Shown piece by piece: positions 1 to 9,194 of a stretch of DNA of 64,000 nucleotides. The stretch lies in NCBI RefSeq assembly GCF_017830045.1, contig NZ_JAEDXU010000004.1, positions 248,001-312,000 of the forward strand, in the 5' to 3' direction. A program made the translations under genes and the position numbers. The notes under the pieces were generated by a model. That model was given only the letters and a program-made list of their open reading frames with translations, ran no database searches and was not told the origin of the DNA. The DNA is from Enterococcus larvae (lineage in GTDB: Bacteria; Bacillota; Bacilli; Lactobacillales; Enterococcaceae). How positions within the stretch are numbered: the stretch's first letter is position 1; every line of letters starts with the position of its first letter.

Positions 1-67
1 GTTGAGCTTCCACTTTTTTCATCAAATGATCATCAGCGAAAGGCCCTTTCTTTAAACTACGACCCAT
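1..67 (-). CDS. rpsS: 30S ribosomal protein S19, N-terminal part only
   Basis: The window edge cuts this gene; only the first 22 codons are present, reading [20 protein letters not shown] on the minus strand. That is the typical start of S19, which binds the head of the small subunit through 16S rRNA together with S13. A good AGGAGG-type site lies just upstream of the ATG. It follows rplB in the S10 operon at a distance of 81 bp, the standard gene order. Confidence 0.95.
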   Translation of the reverse strand, partial: MGRSLKKGPFADDHLMKKVEAQ

Positions 68-148
68 GGTGAACCTCCTCTCAAAATGTGCGACACATGG
101 TCAATTATATAAATTCTGTTAAACATACAGTTCATAAATTTATATAGA

Positions 149-979
149 TTATTTAGTACGACGACGAACGATAAGTTTGTCTGATTTTGCTTTTTTATTA
201 CGAGTTTTGTAACCCAATGCTGGTTGACCCCAAGGTGATACTGGCGCTTTACGTCCGATTGGAGTTTTACCTTCACCACCACCGTGTGGGTGATCGTTAG
301 GGTTCATTACGCTACCACGAACAGTTGGGCGCTTACGCATCCAGCGAGAACGACCGGCTTTACCGATATTGATCAATTCGTGTTGTTCGTTACCTACAGA
401 ACCGATTGTTGCACGGCATGCAGCAAGAATCATACGAACTTCGCCTGAGTTCAAGCGGATCAATACGTATTTACCTTCTTTACCAAGTACTTGAGCACTT
501 GTACCAGCTGAACGGATCAATTGTCCGCCTTTACCTGGTTTCATTTCGATATTGTGAACAACAGTACCCACTGGAATGTTTGCCAATGGCAAGCTGTTAC
601 CAATTTTAATATCAGATTCAGGACCTGAAACCAGCTTCATGCCAACTTCTAATCCTTTTGGTGCTAAGATGTAAGCTTTCACTCCATCTTCATAGTGTAC
701 TAACGCGATGTTAGCTGAACGGTTTGGATCATATTCGATCGTACGAACAGTAGCAACAACGTTGTCTTTGTTACGCTTGAAGTCGATTACACGATATTGA
801 CGTTTATGTCCGCCACCTTGGTGACGTACAGTAATACGACCGTGGTTGTTACGACCGGCATTATTTTTTAATGGCTGTAATAACGTTTTTTCTGGTGTTG
901 ACGTTGTGATTTCTGCGAAATCAGAAGTTGTCATGTTACGACGGCCATTTGTGGTAGGTTTGTACTTTTTAATCGCCAC
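149..979 (-). CDS. rplB: 50S ribosomal protein L2
   Basis: L2 (276 aa, normal length) is a primary 23S rRNA binding protein needed for subunit association and for the peptidyl transferase centre. The sequence carries the conserved central RNA-binding region and the C-terminal [17 protein letters not shown] segment that holds the histidine conserved in all L2 proteins. It lies between rplW and rpsS in the S10 operon, all on the minus strand, with 50 bp to rplW. Expression is expected from the S10 promoter near 3120. Nothing unusual was seen. Confidence 0.98.
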   Translation of the reverse strand: MAIKKYKPTTNGRRNMTTSDFAEITTSTPEKTLLQPLKNNAGRNNHGRITVRHQGGGHKRQYRVIDFKRNKDNVVATVRTIEYDPNRSANIALVHYEDGVKAYILAPKGLEVGMKLVSGPESDIKIGNSLPLANIPVGTVVHNIEMKPGKGGQLIRSAGTSAQVLGKEGKYVLIRLNSGEVRMILAACRATIGSVGNEQHELINIGKAGRSRWMRKRPTVRGSVMNPNDHPHGGGEGKTPIGRKAPVSPWGQPALGYKTRNKKAKSDKLIVRRRTK

Positions 980-1029
980 GTCTTGTTTCCCTCCTACTTT
1001 ACTTTGATCGTTATTTCATGTTCCACTGA

Positions 1030-1320
1030 TTATTCAGCAGCTTCGAAAATTTGGATTTCTTTTGATTGTTCAGTCAACGTCACAACAGCTTTGCGGCGTT
1101 TCTTAGTATATCCTGCATATTTGCCCATGCGTTTGAATTTAGGACGTACGTTGATGATGTTCACGTTTTTCACTTTTACGTCAAACGCAGCTTCAACAGC
1201 TTGTTTCACTAAAGTTTTGTTCGCACGAACATCTACTTCAAACGTGTATTTCTTTTCGTCCATAGCAAGCATTGATTTCTCAGTGATCACTGGGCGTTTG
1301 ATTACGTCTAGTAAGTTCAT
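1030..1320 (-). CDS. rplW: 50S ribosomal protein L23
   Basis: L23 (96 aa) sits at the exit of the ribosomal tunnel and is the docking site for trigger factor and signal recognition particle. The start [16 protein letters not shown] and the conserved [18 protein letters not shown] region identify it. Its ATG overlaps the stop codon of rplD (TAATG), which points to translational coupling. Normal length and position in the S10 operon. Confidence 0.97.
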   Translation of the reverse strand: MNLLDVIKRPVITEKSMLAMDEKKYTFEVDVRANKTLVKQAVEAAFDVKVKNVNIINVRPKFKRMGKYAGYTKKRRKAVVTLTEQSKEIQIFEAAE

Positions 1321-1943
1321 TATGCAAGCACCTCCTCAAGTTGAGTAAGAGCAGTTTGCGTTGCTAACATTTTTTGGCCTGAAACGATATCCAGAACGCT
1401 GATGTTGTCTGAAGTAACAACAGTTACGTTTGATAAGTTACGAGCTGACAATGCTGCAAAGTCATTCTCCGGCTCTACTACCACCAATACTTTTGTATCG
1501 ATAGACAAGTTAGCAAGAACTTGTTTGAATTCTTTTGTTTTTGGTGCATCAAAGCTCAATGCTTCGATTGCTACCAGGTTGTTTTCAGCAACTTTTTCTG
1601 ACAATACAGATTTCATTGCTAAACGACGAACTTTCTTAGGAAGTTTGTAGCTGTAAGAACGTGGTGTTGGTCCGAAAACTACGCCACCTCCACGCCATTG
1701 TGGTGAACGGATTGAACCTTGACGGGCACGACCTGTTCCTTTTTGACGCCATGGTTTACGACCACCGCCGCGAACAGCACTGCGGTTTTTCACAGCGTGT
1801 GTTCCTTGTCTTAATGAAGCGCGCTGCATGATGATTGCATCGTAGACAACACTTTCATTAGGCTCGATTCCGAAGATTTCTTCATTTAAAGTGATTTCAC
1901 CGTTTTGAGTTCCATCTTGTTTGAATAATGCTACATTCGGCAT
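1320..1943 (-). CDS. rplD: 50S ribosomal protein L4
   Basis: L4 (207 aa) binds 23S rRNA and its long loop lines the exit tunnel. The loop motif [19 protein letters not shown] (about residues 68-86) is intact. In other bacteria L4 is also the autogenous repressor of the S10 operon; whether that holds here cannot be told from the sequence. Coupled to rplW downstream by a 1-bp overlap; 25 bp from rplC upstream. Confidence 0.98.
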   Translation of the reverse strand: MPNVALFKQDGTQNGEITLNEEIFGIEPNESVVYDAIIMQRASLRQGTHAVKNRSAVRGGGRKPWRQKGTGRARQGSIRSPQWRGGGVVFGPTPRSYSYKLPKKVRRLAMKSVLSEKVAENNLVAIEALSFDAPKTKEFKQVLANLSIDTKVLVVVEPENDFAALSARNLSNVTVVTSDNISVLDIVSGQKMLATQTALTQLEEVLA

Positions 1944-1968
1944 TCCTTAGTTCCTCCTTTCCTAACGA

Positions 1969-2598
1969 TTATTTAGCTTTCACAGCTGATTTGATTGTAA
2001 TTAATGATTTTTTAGATCCAGGAATGTTTCCTTTGATTAGGATTACATTTTTCTCTGCATCTACTCTAACGATTTCAAGATTTTGAATCGTTACGCGATC
2101 GCCACCCATACGGCCGGCAAGCTTTTTATTTTTAAATACACGGTTAGGTGCTACTGGACCCATTGACCCAGGACGACGATGGTAACGAGAACCGTGGGAC
2201 ATTGGTCCGCGGCTTTGGCCGTGACGTTTGATAACCCCTTGGAATCCTTTACCTTTCGTAGTACCTGTAACATCAACGATGTCACCCGCTTGGAAAACAT
2301 CTACAGTGATTTCTTCTCCAACTTTATATTCTCCCAGCTCAACATCTTTGAATTCCTTAATGAAGCGCTTAGGAGCCGTGTTTGCTTTTGCAACATGACC
2401 TTTCGCTGGTTTGTTCGCTAATACTTCACGTTTGTCTTGGTACCCGACTTGAATCGCTTCGTAGCCGTCTGTTCCGACAGTTTTCACTTGTAGTACTACG
2501 TTTGGAGTAGCTTCTACAACTGTTACTGGGATCAATTCACCTGACTCAGTAAAGACCTGCGTCATTCCAACTTTTTTCCCTAAGATTCCTTTGGTCAT
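1969..2598 (-). CDS. rplC: 50S ribosomal protein L3
   Basis: L3 (209 aa) is an early assembly protein that reaches the peptidyl transferase centre by a long extension. The start [16 protein letters not shown] and the motif [19 protein letters not shown] (about residues 127-145), the extension region, are clear. A GGAGG-type site precedes the start. Second gene of the S10 operon, 30 bp after rpsJ. Confidence 0.98.
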   Translation of the reverse strand: MTKGILGKKVGMTQVFTESGELIPVTVVEATPNVVLQVKTVGTDGYEAIQVGYQDKREVLANKPAKGHVAKANTAPKRFIKEFKDVELGEYKVGEEITVDVFQAGDIVDVTGTTKGKGFQGVIKRHGQSRGPMSHGSRYHRRPGSMGPVAPNRVFKNKKLAGRMGGDRVTIQNLEIVRVDAEKNVILIKGNIPGSKKSLITIKSAVKAK

Positions 2599-2628
2599 GA
2601 GTACACCTCCATCATCTTAATTTTTTTA

Positions 2629-2937
2629 TTATAGTTTGATTTCAATATTCACACCAGATGGTAAGTCAAGCTTCATTAAAGCATCAACTGTTTTTGGTGT
2701 TGGGTTCACAATGTCAATCAGACGTTTGTGAGTACGCATTTCGAATTGTTCGCGTGAATCTTTGTATTTATGTGTCGCACGGATAACTGTGTACAATGAG
2801 CGCTCTGTTGGCAATGGAATCGGACCTGATACGCCAGCTCCAGTTCTCTTTGCAGTCTCCACAATTTTGTCCGCCGATTGATCTAAAATACGGTGTTCAT
2901 ACGCTTTTAAACGGATACGAATTTTTTGTTTTGCCAT
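2629..2937 (-). CDS. rpsJ: 30S ribosomal protein S10
   Basis: S10 (102 aa) is part of the small-subunit head and, as NusE, of antitermination complexes. The sequence starts [20 protein letters not shown] and carries the conserved GPIPLPTE segment. It is the first gene of the operon; a GGAGG site lies a few bases upstream of the ATG at 2937. The variable loop residues around [16 protein letters not shown] look wild type for Firmicutes. Confidence 0.98.
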   Translation of the reverse strand: MAKQKIRIRLKAYEHRILDQSADKIVETAKRTGAGVSGPIPLPTERSLYTVIRATHKYKDSREQFEMRTHKRLIDIVNPTPKTVDALMKLDLPSGVNIEIKL

Positions 2938-3109
2938 CTTGTTTCCCTCCTTCGCCTATTTTGAAAAGTAGACATGGCTCCACGAAAATCTCCGTCACGC
3001 TCGTCCATGGCAAAGCGTCCGGGCGTGTCGCAACCTCTCGTTTCCCAGCCGGTAAATTCTTTTTCAGAATTACCAGTGTATTTACACTTCTGTAAACAGC
3101 ACCTTTATG

Positions 3110-3138
3110 ATTATATTACAGAAATACATGAATAGCAA
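3110..3138 (-). promoter_or_regulatory. S10 operon promoter
   Basis: On the minus strand a -35 box TTGCTA (3133-3138) and a perfect -10 box TATAAT (3110-3115) are separated by 17 bp. They lie about 170 bp upstream of rpsJ, leaving a long 5' leader (about 2938-3103) which contains a region unusually rich in CG dinucleotides (about 2985-3035) and could fold. This is the only strong promoter seen in the 470-bp gap. Confidence 0.75.
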
Positions 3139-3340
3139 GGGTTTTTTCAGACTTTTCACGATTATTTTCACAGCTTTTCATATGCTGGAAATTATTTCAA
3201 AAATGTCGAATTTTTGCATAAAATTTCTTGATTGGATCATTTCTTATTCATTCTGTTCTTCCTGCTTATTAAATTTCCATCGAGTAAGTTTTCATCATAG
3301 AAGCATGTCTTTTTAGTTCGATCCTCAGTTTTTATTAAGC

Positions 3341-3373
3341 AAAAAAAGACACATCAGGAAATCCCGATATGTC
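3341..3373 (-). terminator. Terminator of the YehR-type lipoprotein gene
   Basis: Stem of 11 bp (3348-3358 with 3363-3373, loop ATTT) followed in the minus direction by seven T residues. It ends transcription of the lipoprotein gene before the S10 leader. Confidence 0.85.
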
Positions 3374-3408
3374 TTCATTATCTTTTGAGTTGTGTTGCTT
3401 CTATAGTA

Positions 3409-3924
3409 TTACTTCTTTTCTGTATATCCTTGCTCCAGCAACAATTCCTTTGATTGCTTCATACTGATGTATTTAACCTTTTGACCTTCTTCTTCTTGGT
3501 CATTCAGCGTTCCCATCAAGCTCATGACTTCTTGAATGTCAGCCTTCTCGTAATCCACGGTAACACTCTCAGTCATTTCTTCTTCTTGATAGTCCACTTC
3601 ATAAGTAACACCATCGATGTCGTATTCTTCTGCAACAAATGAGAACATTTCTTCCGCTTCTTCTTTCGAAGACACACCTAATGATTCGTATTGAATCACA
3701 GAATGCGTTTCCTGTTTTACAACTTTATCCCCTTTGTGGGTATAAGTCATTTCGGTTTCAACACCATTTACATTTGCTTCAAATACAGTTGTTGATAACC
3801 CATCATCTTTACTCTTACTGCCGTCCTTAGACGTTGCTGCTCCACCAGAAGAACAAGCCGCCGCCAATAAACATACAACCAGTAACATTAACCCCAATAA
3901 TCCACTTCTTCTTTTTGCTTTCAT
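3409..3924 (-). CDS. YehR-type (DUF1307) lipoprotein
   Basis: Predicted 171-aa surface lipoprotein: basic start MKAKRRSG, hydrophobic core, lipobox LAAACS, then a low-complexity S/K/D linker and a soluble domain. The pattern of the domain (FEANVNGVETEMTYTHKGDKV, a central VTYEVDY, C-terminal KYISMKQSKELLLEQGY) fits the YehR/DUF1307 family of small Gram-positive lipoproteins of unknown function. The start at 3924 is preferred over an in-frame TTG at 3939 because the TTG lies inside the ribosome binding site GGGGAGA. Single-gene unit with its own terminator. Confidence 0.8.
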   Translation of the reverse strand: MKAKRRSGLLGLMLLVVCLLAAACSSGGAATSKDGSKSKDDGLSTTVFEANVNGVETEMTYTHKGDKVVKQETHSVIQYESLGVSSKEEAEEMFSFVAEEYDIDGVTYEVDYQEEEMTESVTVDYEKADIQEVMSLMGTLNDQEEEGQKVKYISMKQSKELLLEQGYTEKK

Positions 3925-4112
3925 TTTTTCTCTCCCCAAAATTTTTTCTATCTATATAAACCCTATTAAAGATTCATCACACAAAGATACCTTTTGCTCA
4001 AAAGCTATCGCAAATAGAATTGAATCTAGTAACATTTATTCAATAAGATTCATATATATACTATTATCCTAAGGTTTTTCAATAGAGAAAGCAATCCTTT
4101 CTTTTCGATTTA

Positions 4113-4141
4113 TTGACAATCTCTGCAAATCGAGTTAATAT
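4113..4141 (+). promoter_or_regulatory. Promoter of padR-DUF2812 operon
   Basis: Consensus -35 TTGACA (4113-4118), 17-bp spacer, -10 TAATAT (4136-4141). The -10 box runs into the long palindrome that follows, a layout expected for autorepression. Confidence 0.8.
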
Positions 4142-4182
4142 TGAGCTACGATGTATCGAACCACGATACATCGTAGCTCAAT
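4140..4182. promoter_or_regulatory. 19-bp inverted repeat, likely PadR operator
   Basis: Two perfect 19-bp arms (4140-4158 and 4164-4182) around the 5-bp centre AACCA. The core contains ATGTATCG/CGATACAT; PadR regulators typically bind ATGT...ACAT dyads. It overlaps the end of the -10 box and covers the transcription start of the padR operon. The arms are longer than a normal PadR half site, so a role as an RNA hairpin is also possible, but no T-run follows. Confidence 0.7.
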
Positions 4183-4216
4183 ACAAAAGATTGAATAGCG
4201 AAGAGAGTTGATTCTA

Positions 4217-4540
4217 TTGATAGAAGAAAAATTGAAGCGAATCTATACTCCTATGACAGAAACGGGTTTTTACATCCTCTATTATTTGCAGGAGGAAAAC
4301 CATGGCTATGGAATCATCCAGCTTGTCAAAGAAGTAACAAATGAAGAAATCATCATCAGCGCCGGTACGATGTACGGCAGCTTAAGTAAAATGGAAAAAG
4401 ATGGATTGATCACTGTAACAAAAGAAGAGAATCGAAGAAAATTTTATTTGGTAACTGATTTAGGAAAAGAGATCCTTTTTATCGAAATCAAAAGAATTGA
4501 ACGATTATACAAAAACAGCATCGGAGTGAAAGCGACATGA
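4217..4540 (+). CDS. PadR family transcriptional regulator
   Basis: A 107-aa winged-helix repressor of the PadR family: the motif YTPMTETGFYILYYLQ, then HGYGIIQLVKE, the recognition region ISAGTMYGSLSKMEKDGLI and the wing with ENRRKFYLVTDLGKE are all characteristic. The TTG at 4217 is taken as start because AAGAGAG (4201-4207) is 9 bp upstream of it; the earlier TTG at 4208 directly abuts that site. The stop overlaps the start of the DUF2812 gene (ATGA), so the two are coupled. PadR proteins often sense small hydrophobic or phenolic compounds, or antibiotics; the ligand here is unknown. Confidence 0.88.
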   Translation: MIEEKLKRIYTPMTETGFYILYYLQEENHGYGIIQLVKEVTNEEIIISAGTMYGSLSKMEKDGLITVTKEENRRKFYLVTDLGKEILFIEIKRIERLYKNSIGVKAT

Positions 4541-5082
4541 AAAAGGAAGAACTTAAATATTTTGGGTTGTCAGATTATTTGGAGGAAGAGCAATATTTGC
4601 AAGAACAGCACCGATCAGGGTGGAAAATGACTGGCTCAAAAAAGCTTGGTTGGGTTTTCGTCTTTGAAAAATGCGAGCCGGAAGAATATATTTATCAGCT
4701 TGACTTCATCGAGGAGGGACAAGTTGGAGAGGATTACTTTCAACTTTTTGAAGACTGCGGATGGGAATATTTCCATAAATTGAACGGGTGGCACTACTTT
4801 AGAAAAAGAAAATCAGAAGATGACAACGAAAACAGTATTTTTAACGATGCTGCTTCAAGAGCAGAAATGGCAAAAAAAGTGATGCGTTCGCAATGGGTTG
4901 TTCTTTTGCCAATCCTGATTGTATTCTCTTCTTTTACAAGTACGTTTTCTTATAACTCTGATAGCATATTTTGGATGATTTTTTTCATCATCTATGCTTT
5001 CCTTACAGCTGCATTGGTTGTTTTGAGCCTCCGAATCTATTGGAAGCTGAATAAGATCATTGCAGAAAACGAACCCATCTAA
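4537..5082 (+). CDS. DUF2812 membrane protein
   Basis: A 181-aa protein of the DUF2812 family, commonly paired with PadR regulators. The soluble N-terminal part (1-115) contains the family features GLSDYLEEEQYLQEQHRSGW and CGWEYFHKLNGWHYFRK. Two membrane helices follow (about 125-142 and 148-168). Overlap by 4 bp with padR implies translational coupling and probably joint regulation. Function is unknown; the usual guess is sensing or resistance at the membrane, but the sequence does not show this. Confidence 0.85.
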   Translation: MKKEELKYFGLSDYLEEEQYLQEQHRSGWKMTGSKKLGWVFVFEKCEPEEYIYQLDFIEEGQVGEDYFQLFEDCGWEYFHKLNGWHYFRKRKSEDDNENSIFNDAASRAEMAKKVMRSQWVVLLPILIVFSSFTSTFSYNSDSIFWMIFFIIYAFLTAALVVLSLRIYWKLNKIIAENEPI

Positions 5083-5274
5083 CGCCGCCAGAGATAACGG
5101 TATGCTTTAGCAACCATAAATGTTCTTTCCCCCACGAGCCCTTAATATACAACTCAAAGGTTCTTGGGGGGCGCTTAGTTTCTATCTCATCGCTGTAAAC
5201 TTATTGATAAGACTTCCTGTCTATTCAACATACTGGATGTACATTGCCAACAATCGCTTTATGGTTGGTGTTGC

Positions 5275-5667
5275 TCAAAAAAACAGCTCCAGCGTATCCC
5301 CATCAGCAAGCTGAATTTTAAAGTGAGGCTCTTGTTGAACCAAAACAAAAAAACTGCTAGCTCTTGCCAAACGCCATTTCTTCACTAGTGAAAAATGTTG
5401 GATTCTCTCATAATGGTATGTTTTCACTTTTCTAAAACGAACAACTTCAAGCTCCTGTTCACGCAAATAAACACTATCTTCCTTATAAAGGTACTCAAAG
5501 AAAGTAATTATGCACGCAATTGTAAAGACTGCCGCTGTAAGACTCCATCCCATTGCGTTAAACCCATCCTCAGATAAGAAAGACATAAATAAGAAGAAAC
5601 ACAAAAACAACACCCATAACCGAACCCAAAAACATTCCTCGCCTATGAACCGTTTGTCTAAATTCAT
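5275..5667 (-). CDS. Small membrane protein with PH-like tail, unknown function
   Basis: A 130-aa protein with two hydrophobic segments near the N-terminus (about residues 14-32 and 40-58) and a C-terminal soluble beta-rich part (YLREQELEVVRFRK...FKIQLADGDTLELFF), an arrangement seen in EbsA/PH-like small membrane proteins of lactic acid bacteria. No family is assigned with certainty. The ribosome binding site is weak (GGAA about 7 bp before the ATG). It is not in an obvious operon; the tslA-like gene upstream is 153 bp away. Confidence 0.5.
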   Translation of the reverse strand: MNLDKRFIGEECFWVRLWVLFLCFFLFMSFLSEDGFNAMGWSLTAAVFTIACIITFFEYLYKEDSVYLREQELEVVRFRKVKTYHYERIQHFSLVKKWRLARASSFFVLVQQEPHFKIQLADGDTLELFF

Positions 5668-5820
5668 TCAATTCCATTTTTCACTTTTCCTTTTATAAAT
5701 AAAGCGGCTTGCAGTCATCACTAAATAGAAAACTCGTCAAACTATCCTCTTACCAACAAGCTCACTTTACGTCGCAGCATTTTACAATATAACACTGCTG
5801 CAATCCATATCTAAGCATCC

Positions 5821-8226
5821 CTATTTTGAACTGACTGTAGGCTTGACCTCTTCAAGCTTAACACCAAAGCAATCCTCAACAAGCTGACCAAAATAGCCCA
5901 TCAAAGCAATCATCTCATTAATCAGATTAGTAAACTGAGTTATTGCACTCCCTTTAGAAGAATCAAGAAGTTGACCATTCAGAGAATTCAATTCAAACAT
6001 TATTTTGTTCAGCACTTGGCCAATACCATTCTGAGCAGCTACTATGCAGTCCAATTCCATCGATTTGTAGACACCTTTTTCCACCATCGTTTTAAGATAG
6101 TTTTGTAAATCATATACTCTGACAGTAAACGTCTCAGATAAAGCTAATGTACTGTGAAAGATTTCCAATGAAGGTAAAATATCCCTTTCTGCATCAGCAA
6201 TTGCCTCCACTATTTCAGACGGGAAGGCAGAAGACAGCGCACCGTGATAGTCTTCAATTTCAGTAAATTTCGGCTTCTGTGGTGTAACGATGTCAATATC
6301 GCCGTTCTCCATAAAATTATTGACCATCTCTACCTTATCATACTTAGAAGTAATGCTCTTCCCCATCCAGCCATGTATATCTTTCACACTTGTTTCAAAG
6401 TCAGTAATATGATCAATAATAGCCGAACACTTTTCGTTAAAACGAGACAACAGATCCCCGTAGTCAGTTACTAGAACCTTAGCCAATTCCATGCTCCGCT
6501 CTTCTACCTGCTGATCAAAGGCTGCTAAAACATCGTTTACGTCATCTAAAATTTCCGCCTCTGTTAAATACGCCGTGTAAGTCTCCGGCAGTGCTGTTTT
6601 TTCATAAGTGGTCAATGTACCTTGATTCTGGATAGCCTCTCCAATCCATTCATCCATAGCCTCAAAATTTTTCGAAAGCCCCTGCGCAATTTGACTGGTA
6701 TTATCTAAGCTGTTTTGAAGTTCAATCAAATTATCGCTTTCGACTTGTAAAATTTCAGTTAAAGCCTCTGATATCCCATCCTGCTTCCCTTCACGCAATC
6801 CACTTCCTGTAAATACTTTTTTAATTTTCGGTTCCAAACCATTCGTAACTTCCACAAATGCATCACCGATTTTAGAAAGCGTATCATAGGTATAAATTTC
6901 TTTCGAACCGCTCCTGCCAGTATAGTCAAACTCACCTGTCGTCTCTATATTATGCTGTAGGACAAAGGCAGAATCTTTCAGCTTTGCTACCGCGTCAATA
7001 AAATCTGTATTACTCCAAGTTTCATTATCTGCATACCACCTTCGATTCCCGCTTGCTCCCCATTCATCAAACTTCCGAGTGATAGAATAGGCATCGAAAC
7101 TTTTTAGGGTTGCTAATATATCCGTCTTCTTTTCTATTTTCGCAAAGGATTCATTGATTCCAGACAACAACTGATTTAATGATGCTGCTTCCAATTCGCT
7201 CACTATTTCCGCAGATAACGTATCATGCCTGCCTTCCAAATCATTTTTTATCTGATCATTCTTGTTTATACATTCAGCAATAGCAGAATGAATCCATCCG
7301 AGATCTTCCACGCGCATAGTCGTTAGATTTAGCCCCAAGAACCACAGTGATTGCGAATCGACACTAACCGCCATTCCTGCTCCGCCGACGCTTCCCGGAG
7401 AAGCCAAAAGATTTTTTGGAAGCAGTTGTTTAGGATCAAGCAACAAGTCCGGTATTCCATCCTTATCGAAATCCAGTGAAAAACCTAACTTCCCTTCTAC
7501 AAATCCTTTTTCCATGGTCAAAATCATCATGATATACTCTTGTTCATCTTGTTTAAGAAAATCTTTTCGGTCGTGCCCGCTGCCATTATGAAGTGTGTAA
7601 CGCTCACCTAGATAAGTCCCTCCAAGAAAATCACTTAACGGATTAAGCCAATCATCCGACGACACAAATTGAATGATTCTTCCATCATGATCGGCAGCGT
7701 ATTGATCCATAATGCCGCTTAGCATGCTAATGAATAGCGGATTGATGTAAACCGGCGCTGCATTATAAGTCACAGTCATCGGAATGCCATGTTGGAGAGC
7801 GACAAGAACTGACAAACAACCACCAAGAGAATGGCCTGTTGCTGTCGTGACTGTATATCCACCTTCTTTCAAGCTATTAAGAAACGCATTCGCTTCACTC
7901 ATGAAGGGAGAATTCGGATTAATTCCTGTCACACCAATCCCAATACCATCAGCAAAAAGATCCTTGCCGCTTTCTAAAAGACCGTTATCGAGATTTGTTC
8001 CAGCAAATCCAACAATTGTTTCCCCAGTATTCACATCGTAAAAAGCACAACCGCTCGTACCAGAGCCTTTATCATAGAAAGCATTTACTAAGTTGAGATT
8101 GGCAGGAAACTGTCCGCTATTCTTTCTATCGTTTATTAACGCTTCAATTTGCGCTATGCTTTTCCCTTGATAAAGCCAGTTTTCAATCATATAAGAAATA
8201 TCTGATATATAGCTTGTATTCTCCAT
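5821..8226 (-). CDS. tslA: TslA-like lipase toxin with reverse T7SS domain order
   Basis: An 801-aa protein with no signal peptide. Residues about 40-240 form a class 3 lipase-like alpha/beta hydrolase: FYDVNTGETIVGFAGTN, nucleophile elbow GHSLGG (Ser133), then VSSDDWLNPLSD (candidate catalytic Asp191/192) and GSGHDRKDF (candidate His218). At 252-260 a DxDxDGxxD loop resembles an EF-hand/dockerin calcium site. The remaining 500 residues are almost wholly helical and polar, like an LXG targeting domain but at the C-terminus. This lipase-first order is that of TslA, the T7SS phospholipase toxin described in Staphylococcus aureus and reported to occur in Enterococcus and Listeria. One base separates it from the preceding lipoprotein gene, a probable immunity partner. 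A GGAGGGGG site precedes the ATG. Uncertain: real T7SS dependence and substrate. Confidence 0.75.
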   Translation of the reverse strand: MENTSYISDISYMIENWLYQGKSIAQIEALINDRKNSGQFPANLNLVNAFYDKGSGTSGCAFYDVNTGETIVGFAGTNLDNGLLESGKDLFADGIGIGVTGINPNSPFMSEANAFLNSLKEGGYTVTTATGHSLGGCLSVLVALQHGIPMTVTYNAAPVYINPLFISMLSGIMDQYAADHDGRIIQFVSSDDWLNPLSDFLGGTYLGERYTLHNGSGHDRKDFLKQDEQEYIMMILTMEKGFVEGKLGFSLDFDKDGIPDLLLDPKQLLPKNLLASPGSVGGAGMAVSVDSQSLWFLGLNLTTMRVEDLGWIHSAIAECINKNDQIKNDLEGRHDTLSAEIVSELEAASLNQLLSGINESFAKIEKKTDILATLKSFDAYSITRKFDEWGASGNRRWYADNETWSNTDFIDAVAKLKDSAFVLQHNIETTGEFDYTGRSGSKEIYTYDTLSKIGDAFVEVTNGLEPKIKKVFTGSGLREGKQDGISEALTEILQVESDNLIELQNSLDNTSQIAQGLSKNFEAMDEWIGEAIQNQGTLTTYEKTALPETYTAYLTEAEILDDVNDVLAAFDQQVEERSMELAKVLVTDYGDLLSRFNEKCSAIIDHITDFETSVKDIHGWMGKSITSKYDKVEMVNNFMENGDIDIVTPQKPKFTEIEDYHGALSSAFPSEIVEAIADAERDILPSLEIFHSTLALSETFTVRVYDLQNYLKTMVEKGVYKSMELDCIVAAQNGIGQVLNKIMFELNSLNGQLLDSSKGSAITQFTNLINEMIALMGYFGQLVEDCFGVKLEEVKPTVSSK

Positions 8227-8227
8227 T

Positions 8228-8980
8228 TTATTCCCCCTCCGTGACTTTCAACGAAGAAGGTATGAATGAAATACTCTCATCAACCGTATAATCATTTGAT
8301 GTACCAAAGCTTATACTCAAATGTCTGGAAGAATGTTGCTCCCAACCATCTTTTCCGTCTCCTTCAATTAACAAGGAGGGCGTCTCACCAGCCGTTTCTC
8401 TATATGCTCCTTCTACAGCGACCAGCATCCGCTCCTCTTTTTCTAATTGGTATTTAACAAAGCAAATGGCTGTTTGTTCATTGTACCTGGCATCCAATAC
8501 ATCCAAGGAATTCAGAAAACTATTGCCAAGCTCTACATATTGGATAAGGAATTTATAGTTCGCCATTTCTTCTGGCAGTGTTTGCTCATCCGCTGACACA
8601 ATCTGATCATGATCATACTTTATTGCTATTTTTTTGATTTCCCGGCCACCGGGAGTATCACCAAAAATGGAGTAATAATAATATCCCTCTGCATTTCGAG
8701 TATTTTTATTAAAGTCAAGTGTGACTCTATGACTATGAAGCTCATCATCTTGCTCATAACTGTAACCAGAGCTTATAACCCACACCCCTTGATCATCTTC
8801 AGCAAACGCCTCATCTCTGGAACCTTCAAGATCATAAAACTCCGTTAGATCCTTCATCGGATAAAGAGAAGTGAAATCCCTCAGCTGCTTTTGAGCATTC
8901 TCCTTTGCTTGATTCCCGCAACCACCCATCATTGTCATAAAAAAAATACCTCCTATTAGTAATACTATTTTTGTCTTCAT
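8228..8980 (-). CDS. Lpl/DUF576-type lipoprotein, probable immunity protein (TilA-like)
   Basis: A 250-aa lipoprotein: signal MKTKIVLLIGGIFFMTMMGGC with the lipid-attachment cysteine at residue 21. The mature part matches the staphylococcal tandem lipoprotein (DUF576, Lpl/Csa) pattern: LYPMKDLTEFYDLEGSRD, GVWVISSGYSY, LDFNKNTRNAEGYYYYS, NYKFLIQYVE, TPSLLIEGDG. TslA toxins of S. aureus are neutralised by an extracellular lipoprotein, TilA; position and membrane anchoring on the outer face fit that role here. It is the first gene of the two-gene operon, so immunity would be made before toxin. The assignment to immunity is inference from context; the family assignment is from recalled sequence features. 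Confidence 0.75.
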   Translation of the reverse strand: MKTKIVLLIGGIFFMTMMGGCGNQAKENAQKQLRDFTSLYPMKDLTEFYDLEGSRDEAFAEDDQGVWVISSGYSYEQDDELHSHRVTLDFNKNTRNAEGYYYYSIFGDTPGGREIKKIAIKYDHDQIVSADEQTLPEEMANYKFLIQYVELGNSFLNSLDVLDARYNEQTAICFVKYQLEKEERMLVAVEGAYRETAGETPSLLIEGDGKDGWEQHSSRHLSISFGTSNDYTVDESISFIPSSLKVTEGE

Positions 8981-9037
8981 TTATTTCTCCTTGATAAAAA
9001 AATATTTTTACCCACAATTTCTTTTATAGTAAATAAA

Positions 9038-9066
9038 ATTATACGTTATATCACTTCCTCAATCAA
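9038..9066 (-). promoter_or_regulatory. Promoter of lipoprotein-lipase operon
   Basis: Minus-strand -35 TTGATT (9061-9066), 17 bp, -10 TATAAT (9038-9043), 58 bp before the lipoprotein start. No other promoter-like signal and no partner gene is seen in the rest of this 307-bp gap. Confidence 0.7.
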
Positions 9067-9194
9067 GATACAGTTCATAATGTTATGCAAACTTCATCCA
9101 AAGGCAATTATCATATCTTTCAAATCCATTTGAAAATCATTCCGTTCTTACGAAAAACTTTTATAATATAACAGGAGAATTATTTTCTAGACAT

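Noticed and set aside
5120-5314. 64-aa plus-strand reading frame
   Set aside because: No ribosome binding site, overlaps the end of the minus-strand membrane protein gene, atypical composition.
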